A stretch of 64,000 nt of DNA from Streptomyces sp. CB00455. Lineage in GTDB: Bacteria > Actinomycetota > Actinomycetes > Streptomycetales > Streptomycetaceae. Positions 61,538 to 64,000 of this stretch are shown here, one piece after another. The translations under genes and the position numbers were made by a program. Under the pieces are notes generated by a model, which saw only the letters and a program-made list of their open reading frames with translations, made no database searches and was not told the origin of the DNA. Positions within the stretch are counted from its first letter, which is position 1. The number at the start of each line of letters is the position of its first letter. The stretch lies in the NCBI RefSeq assembly GCF_001905445.1, contig NZ_LIVQ01000006.1, positions 124,001 through 188,000 of the forward strand. The letters are read 5' to 3'.

Positions 61538-61706
61538 GGCCGTTCCTCCCGCTCGATGGTCACCGCACCGGCCCGGGCAGCGGCCGGCCCGGACCCGCCC
61601 GGCAGCGGCCGGGACCGCCGCGCCCCGCCCGCCCCGCACACCCGCCGGCCCCCGGCCGCCGCGCGGGGCGGGCCGGGGGCGGCCGGCAGACCGGCGCAGG
61701 GCGTGG

Positions 61707-63188
61707 TCAACGGGTCACCAGCTCGTCGGGCTCCGCCGGGGCCTCGGGCGGTACCGGACGGGAGGCGCCCCCGCCCGGGGAGGCGGGCGGCTGCTCCCCG
61801 CCGCGCTGGCGCGGGGCGCGGGCCACGGCGCGCGCCGTGCGACGCCCCTGCGCGGGAACACCGCGCAGGGCGCGCGCCCCCTTGCCGAGGCCGCGGCCCA
61901 GGAAGGCGCCCACCATCGCCAGGAAGGGCAGCGGGTCGTCCCCGGCGAACCAGGCCGTCTCGACGCGCCCCCGTTCCGCCCCGGGCAACTCCCGCGCCGG
62001 CGCGGACGCGCTCCCGGCGGCGCCGGCCGCCGCGCCCGCCGCAGCCGCCTGCGCGGTGGGACCCGCCGCACCCCGCCGGGCCGGGGCGGGGCGGTGCGGC
62101 AGCGAGCGGCCGCGCACCGCCGCCAGCAGCGCGTAGTTCTCGGCGACGAACACCCGGCCCGGGCCGCCCGAGGGCGTCGGCACCTGCTGGCCGGTCAGGT
62201 CCAGGTACATGGCCTGTACGACGTCCAGCCCGGCCGCGTCCGTGAACAGCCGGAACTGCGCGCCCGGCCGGGGGTTGAAGTCCACCAGCCGGAAGGTGCC
62301 CCGCTCGTCCCGGCGGAAGTCCAGGTCCAGGATCCCCTGGTAGCCGAGGCGTTCGGCGAGCCGCAGACCCGCCTCCTCCACGGCCGGATCCGGCAGCCAG
62401 CGCCCCACCGCCGTCAGGCCCGTACGCACCGGCCAGGACAGCTCCTTGCGGCCCGACCCCGTGAGCAGCGGGTGGCCGCCCCGGGTGAAGGCGCCGTGGA
62501 AGAACCAGTCGGTGTCCGCTCCGGCCGGCAGGAACCGCTGCAGCAGCAGCCGGCTCCCGGCCTCGGCGGAGCGCTCGTACAGCCGGCGCGCCTCGGCGGT
62601 GGTGTGCACCAGGGTGGTGCTCCGCAAACCGGCCGCGGCCGGCAGCAGCCAGGGCCGGCTCCACTTGGCGATCACCGGCAAACCGAGCCGCCAGGCGGCC
62701 TCCGCGGCTTCGGCCCCGCTCGCCGGGACGACCGTCTCCGGGTGGGGGATGTCCCAGCGTGCGCAGAGCCGGGCGAGCTCCGCCTTGTCGGCGACCCGGG
62801 CGGGCAGGTTGTCGGGCTGATGGGGGATCCGGAAACGATCCGTCAGGACAGCGGCCGCGCGCGACACGGCGATCGCGCTCAGATCGTCCATGGCGACGAG
62901 CACCGCCGGCCGGCCGATCCGCTCCGACACCCCGGTCAGACAGTCCAGCAGCGCCTGCGGCGCCTCCGGGTCCAGCCCGCCGGCCGGCCCCGCGTGCACG
63001 GCGTGCAGGTACCGCGAACGCCCCATGGGGCCTCCCCCGGCCTCGACGACGGCATGGACCTCCACGCCTTTGCGGCCAAGGGATCTGACGGCGCCAAGGG
63101 TTCCGTGGTGGAACGGGTTGCGATCGAGTCTGAGCAGAACAGCGGGCACATGGTTGAGATGCGCGTGCATGGCAACGGTGTCTTTCAC
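61707..63188 (-). CDS. ATP-grasp ligase-like protein
   Basis: 493 residues. Carbamoyl-phosphate-synthase-like ATP-grasp fold: preATP-grasp AVLLRLDRNPFHHGTLGAVR, NLPARVADKAELARLCARWD, LGLPVIAKWSRPW (ATP lysine), GYQGILDLDFRRDERGTFRLVDFNPRPG (metal-binding Asp, Asn). Residues 375-493 are a low-complexity Ala/Pro/Arg tail. Probably joins a carboxylate to an amine or thiol. Start may be GTG 63188 or ATG 63170; neither has a strong ribosome site. It diverges from a GH26-like gene. With the oxidoreductase it may modify a small molecule or surface polymer. Confidence 0.82.
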   Translation of the reverse strand: MKDTVAMHAHLNHVPAVLLRLDRNPFHHGTLGAVRSLGRKGVEVHAVVEAGGGPMGRSRYLHAVHAGPAGGLDPEAPQALLDCLTGVSERIGRPAVLVAMDDLSAIAVSRAAAVLTDRFRIPHQPDNLPARVADKAELARLCARWDIPHPETVVPASGAEAAEAAWRLGLPVIAKWSRPWLLPAAAGLRSTTLVHTTAEARRLYERSAEAGSRLLLQRFLPAGADTDWFFHGAFTRGGHPLLTGSGRKELSWPVRTGLTAVGRWLPDPAVEEAGLRLAERLGYQGILDLDFRRDERGTFRLVDFNPRPGAQFRLFTDAAGLDVVQAMYLDLTGQQVPTPSGGPGRVFVAENYALLAAVRGRSLPHRPAPARRGAAGPTAQAAAAGAAAGAAGSASAPARELPGAERGRVETAWFAGDDPLPFLAMVGAFLGRGLGKGARALRGVPAQGRRTARAVARAPRQRGGEQPPASPGGGASRPVPPEAPAEPDELVTR

Positions 63189-63320
63189 CTAGTCGGACCA
63201 AGCGGGGGTGGTGCGCACCTGCGAATGGCCTACGCGGCAGTCACCGAACAGGCCATTCGTCAGATCTGATGTCTAACGTCTTTGGTAAGCACACCGATTC
63301 AGGAAAGCTCGGGAGACGCC

Positions 63321-64000
63321 ATGCCCAGACCACGCCGCCGACTGGCGAGCACCTGCATCGGTACGGTCGCGGCCGGACTGCTCGCCACCGGAGCCGCGCT
63401 CGCGGCACCCGGGAAGGACCAGTCCGGGGGCTCGGACATCGCCATGGGCGCCTACCTCGACTACGGGCCGTCCGGTGTGGCCCGCATCCCGTACCTGTCG
63501 CGCTGGCTGGGCGGCAGACAGATCCGGGTCGGCCACACCTACCTGCCCGGCGACCGGTGGGCGGGCATCGAGGGGAACGTCGGCTTCCTGCAGGACTGGG
63601 CCGACTGGCGGCGCGCCGAGGACGAGCGGATGTTCGTCCTCAACGTGCCCATGCAGGAGCACAACGAGGGCCGCGTGCCCGACCACCAGGTGGCGCAGCT
63701 GATCAGGGCGGGCGCCGGGGGCCTGTACGACCGGCACTTCAAGCGGCTGGCCGAGCGGCTGGTGGAGCTGGACGTACCGGACACAGTGATCGTGCTCGGC
63801 TGGGAGATGAACGGCAGCACCTACACGCACCGGTGCGGCCCCGATCCGGAGAACTGGAAGGCGTACTGGAGGCGCGTCGTCACCACGATGCGCTCGGTGC
63901 CCGGACAGGAGTTCACCTTCGACTTCGCTCCGAACAGGGGGACGGACGCCATCGGCTGGACCAGGTGCTACCCCGGCGACGACGTGGTCGACGTCATCGG
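63321..64000 (+). CDS. Secreted GH26-like glycoside hydrolase (3' end outside window)
   Basis: The first 226 residues are visible. Signal peptide MPRPRRRLASTCIGTVAAGL, probably cut after ALA (about residue 29). Mature part: IAMGAYLDYG, YLPGDRWAGIEGN, then VLGWEMNGSTYTH with Glu162 in the position of the GH26 acid/base catalyst (W-E-[MF]-N-G). FTFDFAPNRG follows. GH26 enzymes cut beta-mannan or related glycans. GGGAG five bases before the ATG. Cut by the window at 64000, before the nucleophile Glu. In many Streptomyces a GH26-like gene lies in a polysaccharide cluster with ATP-grasp and oxidoreductase genes (recalled). Confidence 0.75.
   Translation, partial: MPRPRRRLASTCIGTVAAGLLATGAALAAPGKDQSGGSDIAMGAYLDYGPSGVARIPYLSRWLGGRQIRVGHTYLPGDRWAGIEGNVGFLQDWADWRRAEDERMFVLNVPMQEHNEGRVPDHQVAQLIRAGAGGLYDRHFKRLAERLVELDVPDTVIVLGWEMNGSTYTHRCGPDPENWKAYWRRVVTTMRSVPGQEFTFDFAPNRGTDAIGWTRCYPGDDVVDVI

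Overview
The window is a stretch of very GC-rich chromosome from a Streptomyces-type actinomycete. The lineage call rests on an SsgA-like sporulation protein, a SepX/GLPR-like divisome protein, an actinobacterial protein O-mannosyltransferase, a tricorn protease, a SpoIIE-type phosphatase, strong G/C third-position bias, a tRNA without an encoded CCA end, and many start codons 6-7 bases after a TANNNT -10 box (probable leaderless mRNAs). Nothing looks like a prophage, insertion sequence, CRISPR array or complete mobile island. Gene order is mostly core chromosome.

Layout. (1) 0.1-7.7 kb, all on the minus strand: an atypical LuxR-type response regulator lacking its phospho-acceptor Asp, two tandem PQQ-type beta-propeller membrane proteins, an ABC-F ATPase and an acyltransferase. 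(2) 7.9-14.5 kb: the conserved actinobacterial block ispE - rsmA - rpf - (zinc-ribbon protein) - tatD - rsmI, with pmt diverging at 14.55 kb. It is followed by a penicillin-binding transpeptidase and a serine beta-lactamase-like hydrolase. (3) 19.4-22.2 kb: an ECF-type Ni/Co importer (cbiM/N-cbiQ-cbiO) with a good nickel-responsive Nur box, divergent from an SsgA-like gene. (4) 22.8-29.2 kb: an MMPL exporter with a TetR regulator that has twin operators, divergent from a tricorn protease. (5) 29.3-34.8 kb: an SDR - alpha/beta hydrolase - Baeyer-Villiger monooxygenase operon divergent from a MerR regulator, then xthA. (6) 35-37.3 kb: acetyltransferase, CoA-transferase, an aldo/keto reductase remnant and tRNA-Ala(CGC). 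(7) 37.3-46.3 kb: sepX/GLPR, rimJ-like, mogA, moaC, glp (moeA-like) and galU, divergent from 5-formyl-THF cyclo-ligase, then a penicillin acylase. (8) 46.5-53 kb: K+/H+ antiporter, MFS exporter, a FmdB/Ruc-type zinc-ribbon chaperone with a CIRCE element, MTA phosphorylase, a SAF/RcpC-domain protein and mscL. (9) 53-64 kb: LtrA, P450, small secreted proteins, and a minus-strand unit running ATP-grasp - FAD oxidoreductase - small protein - SpoIIE phosphatase, next to a divergent secreted GH26-like enzyme cut by the window edge.

How the genes fit together. Regions 2, 7 and 8 match, from memory, a block of the Mycobacterium tuberculosis chromosome (pmt/rsmI/tatD/rpfB/ksgA/ispE, and mscL/Ruc/fthC/galU/moeA1/rimJ/Rv0996). 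They combine envelope growth (Rpf, Pmt, PBP), division (SsgA-like, SepX/GLPR with Glp) and ribosome maturation (RsmA, RsmI). The most interesting points are the Glp-SepX/GLPR gephyrin-like division module, the CIRCE element before the Ruc-like gene, the Nur box on the importer, the Arg-rich repetitive N-terminus of the Rpf, the MymA-like three-enzyme operon with its own MerR, the response regulator without a receiver Asp, and the uncharacterised ATP-grasp/FAD/phosphatase unit. All family names come from reading motifs and recalled synteny; no search was run.
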